Shown: positions 1 through 7,697, counted from the first letter of the stretch. The stretch is 7,896 bases of DNA from Vitreoscilla sp. (GCA_014378125.1 JACMOG010000690.1:1-7896), one strand, 5' to 3'. The notes: generated by a model not told the origin, from the sequence alone. Numbers and translations are program-made.

Positions 1-813
<813 letters not shown>

Positions 814-820
814 GCGTGTC

Positions 821-853
821 ACGGCCTGGCGGGTAAACCCTGTTCCAGGCCGT
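821..853. repeat. inverted repeat downstream of the activator gene
   Basis: ACGGCCTGG (821-829) and CCAGGCCGT (845-853) are perfect 9-base inverted arms. Between them lies a second dyad, GGGTAAACCC (831-840). The element starts 7 bases after the activator's stop codon. It could form a stem-loop that ends or stabilises the activator mRNA, but no T-run follows, so an intrinsic terminator is not well supported. Because the inner dyad recurs near the promoter (951-960), an activator-binding site is an alternative. It lies about 155 bp upstream of the -24 element, a normal distance for a sigma-54 enhancer. Confidence 0.6.
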
Positions 854-946
854 CAACCCCGCTGCTCCATGACGAGACAGTCCGCGACACGGCGCCCTCG
901 GGGCGTGCCGCCGCATGTGCGCCGCAAGCCCCTTCGGCCCGCGGTT

Positions 947-964
947 TCGAGGGTCAACCCTCGA
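947..964. promoter_or_regulatory. 18-bp perfect palindrome, candidate operator or enhancer
   Basis: TCGAGGGT (947-954) and ACCCTCGA (957-964) are perfect 8-base arms around a 2-base centre, CA. The core GGGTCAACCC differs by one base from GGGTAAACCC at 831-840. The palindrome ends about 20 bp upstream of the -24 box, closer than most sigma-54 enhancers, so it might bind a repressor or be the proximal one of two activator sites. The dyad is seen directly; the protein that binds it is inferred. Confidence 0.5.
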
Positions 965-984
965 GATGGGCGCCCTGGCCGAAG

Positions 985-1001
985 TGGCACGCGATTTGCC
1001 A
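985..1001 (+). promoter_or_regulatory. sigma-54 (-24/-12) promoter of the pqq operon
   Basis: TGGCACGCGATTTGCCA matches the RpoN consensus TGGCAC-N5-TTGC with no mismatch. The invariant GG is at 986-987 and the GC at 998-999, with the required 10 bases between them. This predicts a transcript start near 1011, about 30 bases before the pqqA start codon, leaving room for a short leader containing the AGGAG ribosome-binding site. A sigma-54 activator gene lies immediately upstream. I saw no convincing sigma-70 promoter or IHF site in the 814-1040 gap. Confidence 0.9.
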
Positions 1002-1028
1002 TCTCTCCCGTGTTCCTCAACACACTCC

Positions 1029-1033
1029 AGGAG
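1029..1033 (+). promoter_or_regulatory. ribosome-binding site of pqqA
   Basis: AGGAG lies 7 bases before the ATG at 1041. It is a stronger and better-spaced Shine-Dalgarno site than those visible in front of pqqB or pqqC, in keeping with the need for more PqqA peptide than enzyme. Confidence 0.8.
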
Positions 1034-1040
1034 ACTTTCC

Positions 1041-1115
1041 ATGCAATGGACGCTACCCGCCTTTGAAGACCTGCGCTTCGGCTTCGAGATCACGATGTAC
1101 ATCGCCTCGCGCTGA
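1041..1115 (+). CDS. pqqA: PQQ precursor peptide PqqA
   Basis: PqqA is the ribosomal substrate from which PQQ is made. The gene encodes 24 residues, the usual length. It begins MQWTLPAFEDLRFGFE and ends in the family-typical TMYIASR. Glu16 and Tyr20, in the conserved E-x-x-x-Y spacing, are the two residues joined and excised to form PQQ. The ATG at 1041 is chosen because it has an AGGAG 7 bases upstream and gives the canonical MQW start; the upstream in-frame extension is not needed. It lies about 30 bases downstream of the predicted transcript start and 27 bases before pqqB. This is the only junction among the pqq genes with a gap rather than an overlap. Confidence 0.98.
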   Translation: MQWTLPAFEDLRFGFEITMYIASR

Positions 1116-1142
1116 TCCGAAGACCCACCCACCGCCCGCATC

Positions 1143-2075
1143 ATGAAGATCCTTGTTCTTGGCTCCGGTGCCGGCGGTGGGTTCCCGCAATGGAACTGCA
1201 ACTGCGCCAACTGCGCGGGCCAGCGCAGCGGGCGCGTGCGCGCCAGCGAACGCACCCAGAGCTCGATCGCGGTCTCGGCCGACGGGCAGTCGTGGGTGTT
1301 GCTCAACGCCTCGCCCGACATCGGCGAGCAGATTCGCCGCCACCCCCAGCTGCATCCGCGCCACGGCCTGCGCGACACGCCCATCAAGGCCGTGGTGCTG
1401 ATGGACGCACAGGTCGACCACGTCACCGGCCTGCTGGGCCTGCGCGAAGGCCCCTGCATCGACCTGTACGCCACGCGCTGCGTGTTCGAGGATCTCACCA
1501 CCGGCCTGCCGCTGCTCAACGTGCTGCAGCACTACTGCGGCACGCGCTGGCACCTGCTGCCCGTTGACGGCCCGCAGACCCGCGCCGACTTCGCCGTCGA
1601 CGCGGCGCCCGGCCTGCGCTTCACGGCGCTGGCCATCCCCGGCAAGGCGCCGCCCTATTCGCCGCATCGGCGCGAGCAGATGACTGGCGACAACATCGCG
1701 CTGCGCATCGAGGACGTCGCCGACGGCACCACGCTGTTCTATTCGCCGGGCCTGGCGCGCGTCGACGAGCAGGAGCAGGGCTGGCTGGACGACGCCGACT
1801 GCGTGCTGGTGGACGGCACATTCTGGCGCGAGGACGAGATGCAGCAGGCCGGGCTGGGAACGAAGTCGGCCAGCGACATGGGCCACCTGCCGCAGCAGGG
1901 CTTCGCCGGTCGGCCGGGCATGGTCGACGCGCTGCGCGAGTCGACGGCGCGCCGCAAGGTGCTGATCCACATCAACAACAGCAACCCGATCCTGGACGAG
2001 GACAGCGCGCCGCGCCGCACGCTCGACTCCCTGGGCATCGAGGTGGCGCACGACGGCATGGAGATCGTGCTGTGA
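1143..2075 (+). CDS. pqqB: PQQ biosynthesis protein PqqB (metallo-beta-lactamase fold)
   Basis: The 310-residue product has the normal PqqB length and runs from [19 protein letters not shown] to a C-terminus containing [17 protein letters not shown]. It belongs to the metallo-beta-lactamase superfamily. The N-terminal CNCANC (Cys19, Cys21, Cys24) is the usual structural-metal motif, and [13 protein letters not shown] (residues 88-100) is the family's variant of the HxHxDH metal site. PqqB is proposed to act as a non-haem oxygenase on the cross-linked Glu-Tyr intermediate before PqqC; some older annotation calls it a PQQ exporter. No clear Shine-Dalgarno precedes the ATG. The stop overlaps the GTG start of pqqC by 4 bases. 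Confidence 0.97.
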   Translation: MKILVLGSGAGGGFPQWNCNCANCAGQRSGRVRASERTQSSIAVSADGQSWVLLNASPDIGEQIRRHPQLHPRHGLRDTPIKAVVLMDAQVDHVTGLLGLREGPCIDLYATRCVFEDLTTGLPLLNVLQHYCGTRWHLLPVDGPQTRADFAVDAAPGLRFTALAIPGKAPPYSPHRREQMTGDNIALRIEDVADGTTLFYSPGLARVDEQEQGWLDDADCVLVDGTFWREDEMQQAGLGTKSASDMGHLPQQGFAGRPGMVDALRESTARRKVLIHINNSNPILDEDSAPRRTLDSLGIEVAHDGMEIVL

Positions 2076-2812
2076 CCGCCGTGCTGGACGACGCGCCGTG
2101 GAGCCCCGACGAGTTCGAGTCGCGCCTGCGCGCCCGCGAGTCTCGGTACCACATCCACCACCCGTTCAACGTGCGCCTGAACCGCGGCGAGCTGCAGCCG
2201 TTCCAGGTGCGCGGCTGGGTGGCCAACCGCTTCTATTACCAGCTGTGCATCCCCATCAAGGATGCCGCGGTGATGGCCAACTGCACCGACCGCGCCGAGC
2301 GCCGGCGCTGGATCGAACGCATCCTCGACCACGACGGCCGCGGCGACTTCGCCGGCCCCAACGCCGGCGGCATTGAGGCCTGGGGGCCCCTGGGCAAGGC
2401 CACCGGCCTCGAACGCGCCGACATCGAGGGCCTGCGCCACCTTCGCCCGGGCGTGCGCTTCGCCGTCGACGCCTACGTGAATTTCGCGCGCCGCGCGCCG
2501 TGGGAAGAGGCGGCCATCTCGTCGCTCACCGAGCTGTTCGCGCCGAAGATCCACGCCGACCGCCTGGCCGGCTGGCCGTCGCACTACCCGTGGATCGCCG
2601 CCGACGGTCTCGCCTATTTCCGCAGCCGCATCACGCTGGCCAATCGCGACGTGGAGCACGGCCTGGAGGTAGCGCGGCGCTGGTGCACCACGCGTGAACG
2701 CCAGGAGCGCGCGCTGCGGATCCTCGACTTCAAGCTCGACATCCTCTGGGCCATGCTCGACGCGATCGCGCTGGCGTATCCCGACGACCTCCCGACGGAG
2801 TTCCAACCATGA
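2072..2812 (+). CDS. pqqC: pyrroloquinoline-quinone synthase PqqC
   Basis: PqqC carries out the last step, the cofactor-free ring closure and eight-electron oxidation of AHQQ to PQQ with O2, in the cytoplasm. The 246-residue product is full length and all-helical in type (TENA/THI-4-like fold). Residues corresponding to the known active site are recognisable: Glu154 and His161 in [14 protein letters not shown], Tyr182 and Arg186 in YFRSR, and Lys221 in [20 protein letters not shown] (29-41) and [11 protein letters not shown] (47-57) are also strongly family-typical. The start is a GTG at 2072 that overlaps the pqqB stop (GTGA). The stop overlaps the ATG of pqqD in the same manner, so translation is probably coupled on both sides. 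Confidence 0.97.
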   Translation: MTAVLDDAPWSPDEFESRLRARESRYHIHHPFNVRLNRGELQPFQVRGWVANRFYYQLCIPIKDAAVMANCTDRAERRRWIERILDHDGRGDFAGPNAGGIEAWGPLGKATGLERADIEGLRHLRPGVRFAVDAYVNFARRAPWEEAAISSLTELFAPKIHADRLAGWPSHYPWIAADGLAYFRSRITLANRDVEHGLEVARRWCTTRERQERALRILDFKLDILWAMLDAIALAYPDDLPTEFQP

Positions 2813-3081
2813 TCGATGCCGCCTCCCGACCCGCCGTCGCGTCCATGTACCGCCTGCAGTTCGAGCCGGCGCAGGACGCCTGGGTGCTGCTGTACCCCGA
2901 GGGCATGGTCAAGCTCAACACGCCCGCCGCCGAGATCCTGCGCCGCTGCGACGGCAGCCACTCGGTGGCCGAGATCGTGGGCGAGCTCGAGCAGGCCTTC
3001 GCGCGCAGCCCGTTGCGCGACGACGTGCACGCTTTCCTGTTGCAGGCCGACGAGCGCGGCTGGCTCTGGCAGGAAGCATGA
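2809..3081 (+). CDS. pqqD: PqqA-binding chaperone PqqD
   Basis: This 90-residue protein is the small RiPP-recognition-element (RRE) protein that binds PqqA and presents it to PqqE. The typical core is visible: [20 protein letters not shown] (about residues 27-46), followed by a helical section with VAEIVGEL (about 53-60) and a C-terminal [12 protein letters not shown] (76-87). The ATG at 2809 overlaps the pqqC stop (ATGA), and the stop overlaps the ATG of pqqE at 3078. PqqD is separate from PqqC here; some organisms fuse them. Confidence 0.97.
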   Translation: MIDAASRPAVASMYRLQFEPAQDAWVLLYPEGMVKLNTPAAEILRRCDGSHSVAEIVGELEQAFARSPLRDDVHAFLLQADERGWLWQEA

Positions 3082-4271
3082 TGCCCGCCGGCGCCGGCGT
3101 GAAGCCGCCGTTCTGGCTGCTGGCGGAGCTCACCTACCGGTGCCCGCTGCACTGCGTGTTCTACTCGAACCCGGTGGACTACGCGCGCCACGACCAGGAG
3201 CTCGACACGGCCACGTGGAAGCGCGTGCTGGCCGAGGCGCGCGCGCTCGGCGCGGTGCAGCTCGGGTTCTCGGGCGGCGAGCCGCTGCTGCGCGACGACC
3301 TGGAAGGGCTGGTGGCCCATGCGCGTGGCCTGGGCTTCTACACGAACCTCATCACTTCCGGCGTGGGCCTGACCGCGGCGCGCGCCCGGGCGCTGAAGGA
3401 TGCGGGCCTCGACCACGTGCAGCTGTCGTTCCAGGACTCCACCCGCGAGCTCAACGACTTCATCACGTCCACCCGCACGTTCGAGCTCAAGTCGCGCGTG
3501 GCGGCCATCATCAAGGACGCCGGCTATCCGATGGTGCTCAACTGCGTGATGCACCGCTTCAACCTGCCGCACGTAGGCCGCATCATCGAGATGGCCGAGC
3601 GCATGGGCGCCGACTTCCTGGAGCTGGCCAACACGCAGTACTACGGCTGGGCCTGGCACAACCGCGCGGCGCTGATGCCCACGGTCGACGAGCTGCGCGA
3701 CGCCGAGGCCGTCGTGATGGCGCACCGAGCGGCCAGCAACGATCGCATGAAGATCCTGTGGGTGTCGCCCGACTACGCCGACGCGAAGCCCAAGCCCTGC
3801 ATGGCCGGCTGGGGCGCCGTGTTCCTGGTGGTGGCGCCCGACGGCCTGGCGCTGCCGTGCCACAGCGCGCGCATGTTGCCTGGGCTCGATTTTCCCAGCC
3901 TGCGCGAGCACTCCGTGCGCGCGGCCTGGTTCGACAGCGCCGCGTTCAACGCCTATCGCGGCGAGGCGTGGATGAACGACACCTGCGGCACCTGCGACGT
4001 GCGGGACAAGGACCACGGCGGCTGCCGCTGCCAGGCCTTCCTCGTGGCGGGCGACGCGTCCGCCACCGATCCGGTATGCCCCAAGAGCGAGCACCGCGAC
4101 CGCATCGACGCGATGCTGGCGGATGCCGGCCACCGTGCCGCCGCCACCGCGCCGCTGCGCTTCATCCCCGGGGCCACCAAGAGCGCCGGGCTCGTCTTCC
4201 GCGGCGACGCCATGTCGCTCGCGCTGTCCGAACCCGTGGTCGAACGCGACATGCACCAGGCCATTCCATGA
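3078..4271 (+). CDS. pqqE: PqqA peptide cyclase PqqE (radical SAM/SPASM), with third cluster cysteine replaced by Tyr
   Basis: PqqE is the radical-SAM enzyme that links the Glu and Tyr side chains of PqqA, the first step of PQQ synthesis. From the ATG at 3078 the product has 397 residues; an ATG one codon later (3081) has better spacing from AGGA at 3071-3074. The radical-SAM motif should read CX3CX2C. Here it reads C22-PLH-C26-VF-Y29, so the third cysteine is tyrosine (TAC, 3162-3164), one base from TGC. All else looks intact: GGEP at 66-69, and a C-terminal SPASM domain with Cys241, 261, 303, 306, 316, 318 and 334 for the auxiliary clusters, including GGCRCQAF. A Cys-to-Tyr change at a cluster ligand should abolish or cripple activity, so this is either a sequencing error, a recent inactivating mutation or a real exception. 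It is flanked by pqqD and the beta-propeller gene, each with a 4-base overlap. Confidence 0.95.
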   Translation: MMPAGAGVKPPFWLLAELTYRCPLHCVFYSNPVDYARHDQELDTATWKRVLAEARALGAVQLGFSGGEPLLRDDLEGLVAHARGLGFYTNLITSGVGLTAARARALKDAGLDHVQLSFQDSTRELNDFITSTRTFELKSRVAAIIKDAGYPMVLNCVMHRFNLPHVGRIIEMAERMGADFLELANTQYYGWAWHNRAALMPTVDELRDAEAVVMAHRAASNDRMKILWVSPDYADAKPKPCMAGWGAVFLVVAPDGLALPCHSARMLPGLDFPSLREHSVRAAWFDSAAFNAYRGEAWMNDTCGTCDVRDKDHGGCRCQAFLVAGDASATDPVCPKSEHRDRIDAMLADAGHRAAATAPLRFIPGATKSAGLVFRGDAMSLALSEPVVERDMHQAIP

Positions 4272-5239
4272 AGCCACTGTCCCTCCTGTCTATCGCCCTG
4301 GTGCTGCTGCTGGCCACGGGCGCGCATGCCGCCACCGGCCTCGTCTATGTCGCCAACGAGAAGGACGACTCACTGACGATGATCGACGCGAAGACGCTCG
4401 AGGTGGTGGGCACGCTGCCGTCGTGCAAGCGCCCGCGTCACCTGCAGCGCCTGCCCGGCAACACGCGGATGCTGGTGGTGTGCGGCGAATCGGGGTCGGC
4501 CGACGTGCTCGACCTGGCCACGCGCAAGGTCGTCGACAAGTCGACCGTGGGGCCCGATCCGGAGGTGCTGGACCTGTCGCTCGACGGCCGCCTGGCTTAC
4601 GTCTCGTCGGAGGACGACGGCGCGCTGGCGGTCATCGACCTGCTGCTGCACAAGCAGGTGGGCCGCGTGCCCACCGGACCGGAGCCCGAGGGCGTGAAGC
4701 TGTCGGCGGACGGCAAGCGCGTGTACGTCACCTCCGAGGTGGCCGGCGTGGTCTACGCCATCGACACCGCGACGCTGGCGATCACGAAGACCATCGCCGT
4801 GGGCAAGCGTCCGCGCCGCCTCGCGCTGAGCGCCGACGGCGCCCAGCTGTGGGTCAGCGACGAGCAGAGCGCGGCGGTCAGCGTGATCTCCACGTCCGAC
4901 CTGACCGTCCTCGACACCATCGCCTTCGAGGTGGAGGGCCTGGCCCCGGACGGCATCACGCCGGTGGGCATCGTGCCGTCGCCAGATGGCCGCACGATGT
5001 ACGTGGCGCTGGGCCGCGCCAACCGCGTCGCCTTCGTCGACGTGGCCACGCGCAAGGTGGGCGCGCTGGTGCCGGTGGGCAAGCGGGCCTGGGGCCTGGC
5101 GCTGAGCGCCGACGGGGCACGCCTGTTCGTGGCGGGTGGGCTGTCCGACGACCTCACGGTGATCGACACGGCCCAGGCGAAGGCGCTCAGGACGATCGCC
5201 GTGGGCCGTAGTCCCAACGCCGTCCTCGTGGACGATTGA
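4268..5239 (+). CDS. secreted YVTN beta-propeller protein associated with PQQ-dependent catabolism
   Basis: The 323-residue product starts with a clear Sec signal peptide (Lys2, hydrophobic 5-17, AHA at 19-21 before the likely cut), so the mature protein is probably periplasmic. The remainder is a chain of about seven YVTN-type blades, each with a 'V-x-V/I-D-x-x-T' strand and an 'LSADGxRxYV' turn; clear blade phrases are near residues 26-50, 105-133, 144-175, 186-217, 238-267 and 279-308. Such propellers occur in operons for PQQ-dependent alcohol oxidation (the family often named PQQ-dependent catabolism-associated beta-propeller). Their exact role is not known: substrate binding, or assembly of the quinoprotein or transporter, are possibilities. 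Its ATG overlaps the pqqE stop, which ties it to the PQQ operon. The unpaired-looking cysteines are Cys53 and Cys72. Confidence 0.9.
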   Translation: MKPLSLLSIALVLLLATGAHAATGLVYVANEKDDSLTMIDAKTLEVVGTLPSCKRPRHLQRLPGNTRMLVVCGESGSADVLDLATRKVVDKSTVGPDPEVLDLSLDGRLAYVSSEDDGALAVIDLLLHKQVGRVPTGPEPEGVKLSADGKRVYVTSEVAGVVYAIDTATLAITKTIAVGKRPRRLALSADGAQLWVSDEQSAAVSVISTSDLTVLDTIAFEVEGLAPDGITPVGIVPSPDGRTMYVALGRANRVAFVDVATRKVGALVPVGKRAWGLALSADGARLFVAGGLSDDLTVIDTAQAKALRTIAVGRSPNAVLVDD

Positions 5240-5246
5240 GGGACGG

Positions 5247-7433
5247 ATGCTCGCGATGCTCCGCTTCGCGTGGGGTCAGGCATTGCCTGCGGGTACGCAG
5301 GAGATGCCAGACCCCTGGTGGCTGCTCCGGTGGACTTTGGGGGCGCTTGTGCTGTCGTGTCTCGGACTGGCGACGGCACAGGCCGGCACGCTGGATCGTG
5401 CCGGGATGCAGCAGCGCTTTCCGTCGCCGCTGATCGTGGGCGAGCGCGATGCGCAGCTGCCGGTGTGGCCGCTGTTTCGCCAGGACGGCACCGCCACGCC
5501 GCTGGTGGGCTACGCGTTCGAGTCGGTCGACCTGGCGCCCATCCCCGGCTTCTCGGGCACGCCGGTCAACCTGCTGGTGCTGCTGGATGCCAAGGGCACG
5601 TTCTCGGATGTGCAGGTGCTGACGCAGCACGAGCCCGTGTTCGTCGACGGCCTGGGCCCGGCGCCGTTGGCGCGCTTCGTGGAGCAGTACCGCGGGCTGT
5701 CGCTGCGCCAGAACATCAAGATCGGCTCCAACAGCAACCGCGGCGAGCAGCGCGGCAGCGCCAACGTGTACATCGACGGCGTGGCCAAGGCGACGGCGTC
5801 GGTGCGCATCGTCAACCAGAGCCTGCTGGCGGCCGCGCTGCACGTGGCCCGCGCCAAGCTGGGCTTCGCGCGAGGCGCCGACCCCGACCAGCTGGCGCGC
5901 GTGCGGCGCGACACCTGGCGCGCGATGGACTGGAACGCGCTGGTCGACGCCGGCCTGGTGGCGCACCTGCGCGTCACGCGCGCGCAGGTCGACCGCGCGT
6001 TCAAGGACACCGGCGTCGAGGAGGCGCCGGCCGCGTCGCCCGACGCCACCTTCACCGAGCTGTGGGTGGCGTACCTGGCCTCGCCGCTGGTGGGACGCAA
6101 CCTGCTCGGCGATGCCGGCTGGGCGCACCTGCAGGGCCGGCTGGACGACGGCGACCACGCGCTGCTGCTGGTCTCGCGCGGCGCGTGGAGCGTGGTGGGC
6201 GACAGCTTCGTGCGCGGCGCGGTGCCCGACCGGATCACGCTGCGCCAGGGCGACCTGCCCATCGAGATGCGCGATCTCGACCTCGACGACGCGCTCGCGC
6301 TGCCACCCGAGCTGCGCGGCGCGGACACCAAGGTGCTGCGCGTGATCGGCCCGGCCGGGCTCGACCCGGCGCACGCGATGCAGCTGGTGTTGCACGTGGT
6401 GCGCGACAAGGGCGCCATCTACCCCGAGCGCATCGGGCGCGAGTTCACGCTGGCGTACCAGCTGCCGGCCGACCAGGTCGTGCTGCCCACCGCCGACAGC
6501 AAGTCGTGGCCGGGGATCTGGCGCGCGCGCGCGGGCGAGCTGGCCGTGCTGGGGGTCGCACTGGCGATCCTCGCCGTCGTGCTCGCACGGCCCCGCTGGC
6601 TGGTGGCCAATGGTCGGCGGCTGGTGGTCTTCCGCACCGGCTACCTCGTCTTCACGCTGGTGTTCATCGGCTGGTACGCGCAGGGCCAGCTGTCCATCGT
6701 CAACATCACGGCCGCGGTGCAGGCGGTGGTGGCCGGCCGCGGGCTGGGCTTCTTCCTGTACGACCCGATGACCGTGGTGCTGTGGGCCTTCGTCGCGCTG
6801 AGTCTCGTGGCATGGGGCCGCGGCACGTTCTGCGGCTGGCTGTGCCCGTTCGGCGCGCTGCAGGAGCTGGTGAGCCAGGTCACCCGCGCGCTGGGCATCA
6901 AGCCGCGGCGCGTGCGCGCGGCGCTCGACGCGAGGCTGAAGCAGGTGAAGTACGCGGTGCTGGCGGGCATCGTCGGCTTGGCCGCCTTCGGCGCGGCGGC
7001 CAGCCCGTGGACGGATCGGGCGATCGAGGTCGAGCCCTTCAAGACGGCGATCACCCTGGCCTTCGTGCGCTCGTGGCCATTCGTGGCCTGGGCGGTGGCC
7101 GTGGTCGCGTCGTCGGCCTTCGTGTTCAAGGGCTTCTGTCGCTACGTGTGCCCCTTGGGCGCGGGGCTGGCGTTGCTGGGCCGGCTGCGCCGCATCGACT
7201 GGATCGCGCGGCGCGTGGAGTGCGGCACGCCGTGCCAGAGCTGCCGCCATCACTGCGACTACCAGGCGATCGAGCCCGCGGGCGAGGTCGTCTACGAGGA
7301 CTGCTTCCAGTGCCTGGAATGCGTGGCCATCCACGACAGCGACGAACGCTGCGCGCCGCTGATCCAGCACAAGCGCCATCGCACGATCGCCATCCGGCCG
7401 CTGCCGACACAGGTCGCGGGAGCCGGGCGATGA
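5247..7433 (+). CDS. NosR/NirI-type membrane FMN-binding and iron-sulfur protein
   Basis: The product is a polytopic electron-transfer protein of 728 residues from the ATG at 5247. A signal-like N-terminus (WWLLRWTLGALVLSCLGLA, about 24-42, then AQA) is followed by a periplasmic FMN-binding domain (about 80-200). Within it, DGVAKATAS (177-185) fits the covalent flavinylation motif, with Thr183 as the likely attachment site. About five membrane spans follow (near 432-452, 459-480, 508-526, 569-586 and 612-629), with two CX3CP motifs (Cys529/533 and Cys631/635). A ferredoxin-like tail follows (Cys659, 663, 666, 670; Cys686, 689, 692, 702), suited to two 4Fe-4S clusters. This is the NosR/NirI layout at full length, but no nos or nir gene is nearby. 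The start is uncertain: 5247 has GAGGGA only 3 bases upstream, 5256 has it 12 away, and 5304 gives the neatest signal peptide but lies inside the hairpin. I infer that it moves electrons across the membrane for the PQQ system. Confidence 0.9.
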   Translation: MLAMLRFAWGQALPAGTQEMPDPWWLLRWTLGALVLSCLGLATAQAGTLDRAGMQQRFPSPLIVGERDAQLPVWPLFRQDGTATPLVGYAFESVDLAPIPGFSGTPVNLLVLLDAKGTFSDVQVLTQHEPVFVDGLGPAPLARFVEQYRGLSLRQNIKIGSNSNRGEQRGSANVYIDGVAKATASVRIVNQSLLAAALHVARAKLGFARGADPDQLARVRRDTWRAMDWNALVDAGLVAHLRVTRAQVDRAFKDTGVEEAPAASPDATFTELWVAYLASPLVGRNLLGDAGWAHLQGRLDDGDHALLLVSRGAWSVVGDSFVRGAVPDRITLRQGDLPIEMRDLDLDDALALPPELRGADTKVLRVIGPAGLDPAHAMQLVLHVVRDKGAIYPERIGREFTLAYQLPADQVVLPTADSKSWPGIWRARAGELAVLGVALAILAVVLARPRWLVANGRRLVVFRTGYLVFTLVFIGWYAQGQLSIVNITAAVQAVVAGRGLGFFLYDPMTVVLWAFVALSLVAWGRGTFCGWLCPFGALQELVSQVTRALGIKPRRVRAALDARLKQVKYAVLAGIVGLAAFGAAASPWTDRAIEVEPFKTAITLAFVRSWPFVAWAVAVVASSAFVFKGFCRYVCPLGAGLALLGRLRRIDWIARRVECGTPCQSCRHHCDYQAIEPAGEVVYEDCFQCLECVAIHDSDERCAPLIQHKRHRTIAIRPLPTQVAGAGR
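5272..5315. repeat. 44-base imperfect hairpin with GGGGTC/GACCCC ends, REP-like
   Basis: Left arm 5272-5291 and right arm 5296-5315 are inverted complements over 17 of 20 positions, around a GGTA loop (5292-5295). A smaller dyad, CGCGA (5252-5256) and TCGCG (5266-5270), lies directly upstream. The outer ends, GGGGTC and GACCCC, resemble the tips of REP-type intergenic repeats seen in proteobacteria. The hairpin has no T-run, so it is not a typical terminator. It sits between the beta-propeller gene and the nosR-like gene and overlaps both upstream candidate starts' coding region and the ATG at 5304. Assignment as a dispersed repeat cannot be proved from one copy. Confidence 0.6.
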
Positions 7434-7697
7434 ACCGGCGCCGCGCGCTCCGCGTGGTGGTGGGCAGCGCTGTCTCATGCGCGCTGGGCGCGAACGCGCG
7501 CTCAGGCGAGCCGCTCGCGTGGCAACGCCGGGAATTGGTCGGCTTCGGCACCACGCTGTCGCTCCAGGCCGGGCACGAGGATGCGGTCGCGCTGGGCATC
7601 GCGCTCGATGCGGCCGTGGCGGCGCTGCAGCGCATCGAGGCCCAGATGAGCCTCTTTCGCGAGGACAGCCCGCTGTCGCGCCTCAACCGCGGCGGCC
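7430..7697 (+). CDS. apbE: FAD:protein FMN transferase, ApbE-like, N-terminal part only
   Basis: ApbE enzymes attach FMN from FAD to a threonine in proteins such as NosR and Rnf/Nqr subunits, in the periplasm. The ATG at 7430 overlaps the nosR-like stop (ATGA). About 88 codons read as genuine ApbE: a basic, possibly twin-arginine N-terminus (MNRRRALRVVV) with a hydrophobic stretch to about residue 22, then LVGFGTTLSL (about 38-47), and AAVAALQRIEAQMSLFREDS followed by SPLSRLNR, the family's N-terminal signature. After about 7697 the frame stays open to the window end but no longer encodes ApbE, because the DNA turns into an inverted copy of the same gene. A normal ApbE has roughly 300 residues or more. 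It is the expected partner for Thr183 of the neighbouring protein. Cys17 (AVSC) is a weak lipobox alternative. Confidence 0.85.
7602..7697 (+). repeat. left arm of a 96-bp inverted repeat within apbE
   Basis: This stretch matches the reverse complement of 7801-7896 at 93 of 96 positions. The mismatches are at 7638 (A versus C), 7676 (T versus A) and 7692 (G versus A). The arms are separated by 103 bp (7698-7800). The right arm runs exactly to the last base of the window, so the true repeat may be longer. Confidence 0.95.

Noticed and set aside
1053..2806. Long - strand frames opposite pqqB and pqqC
   Set aside because: Low-complexity Arg/Ala/Val-rich translations with no motifs; fully explained by third-position GC bias in the sense genes.
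2694..3077. In-frame upstream extension of pqqE through pqqD and the end of pqqC
   Set aside because: PqqE homologues begin near the ATG at 3078/3081, and the upstream part is out-of-frame reading of pqqD.
2816..4267. In-frame upstream extension of the beta-propeller protein to an 807-residue frame
   Set aside because: The part before 4268 is an Arg/Ala-rich shadow of pqqE; the signal peptide begins exactly at the ATG at 4268.
2730..4277. 515-codon open frame on the - strand opposite pqqD-pqqE
   Set aside because: Same kind of shadow; it mirrors the codon bias of pqqE and has no start signal or family likeness.
5272..5315. Intrinsic terminator ending the pqq transcript
   Set aside because: The stem is strong but no T-run follows on either strand, and the nosR-like coding sequence continues straight through it.
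5247..7433. True nosR for nitrous oxide reduction
   Set aside because: The domain layout fits, but no nosZ/D/F/Y/L genes are present and the linkage is to PQQ genes, so the symbol was not assigned.
5187..7478. 763-codon open frame on the - strand opposite the nosR-like gene
   Set aside because: It is an antisense shadow of a GC-rich gene: composition dominated by Arg, Ala, His and Gln, no recognisable domain, and the + strand protein is clearly conserved.
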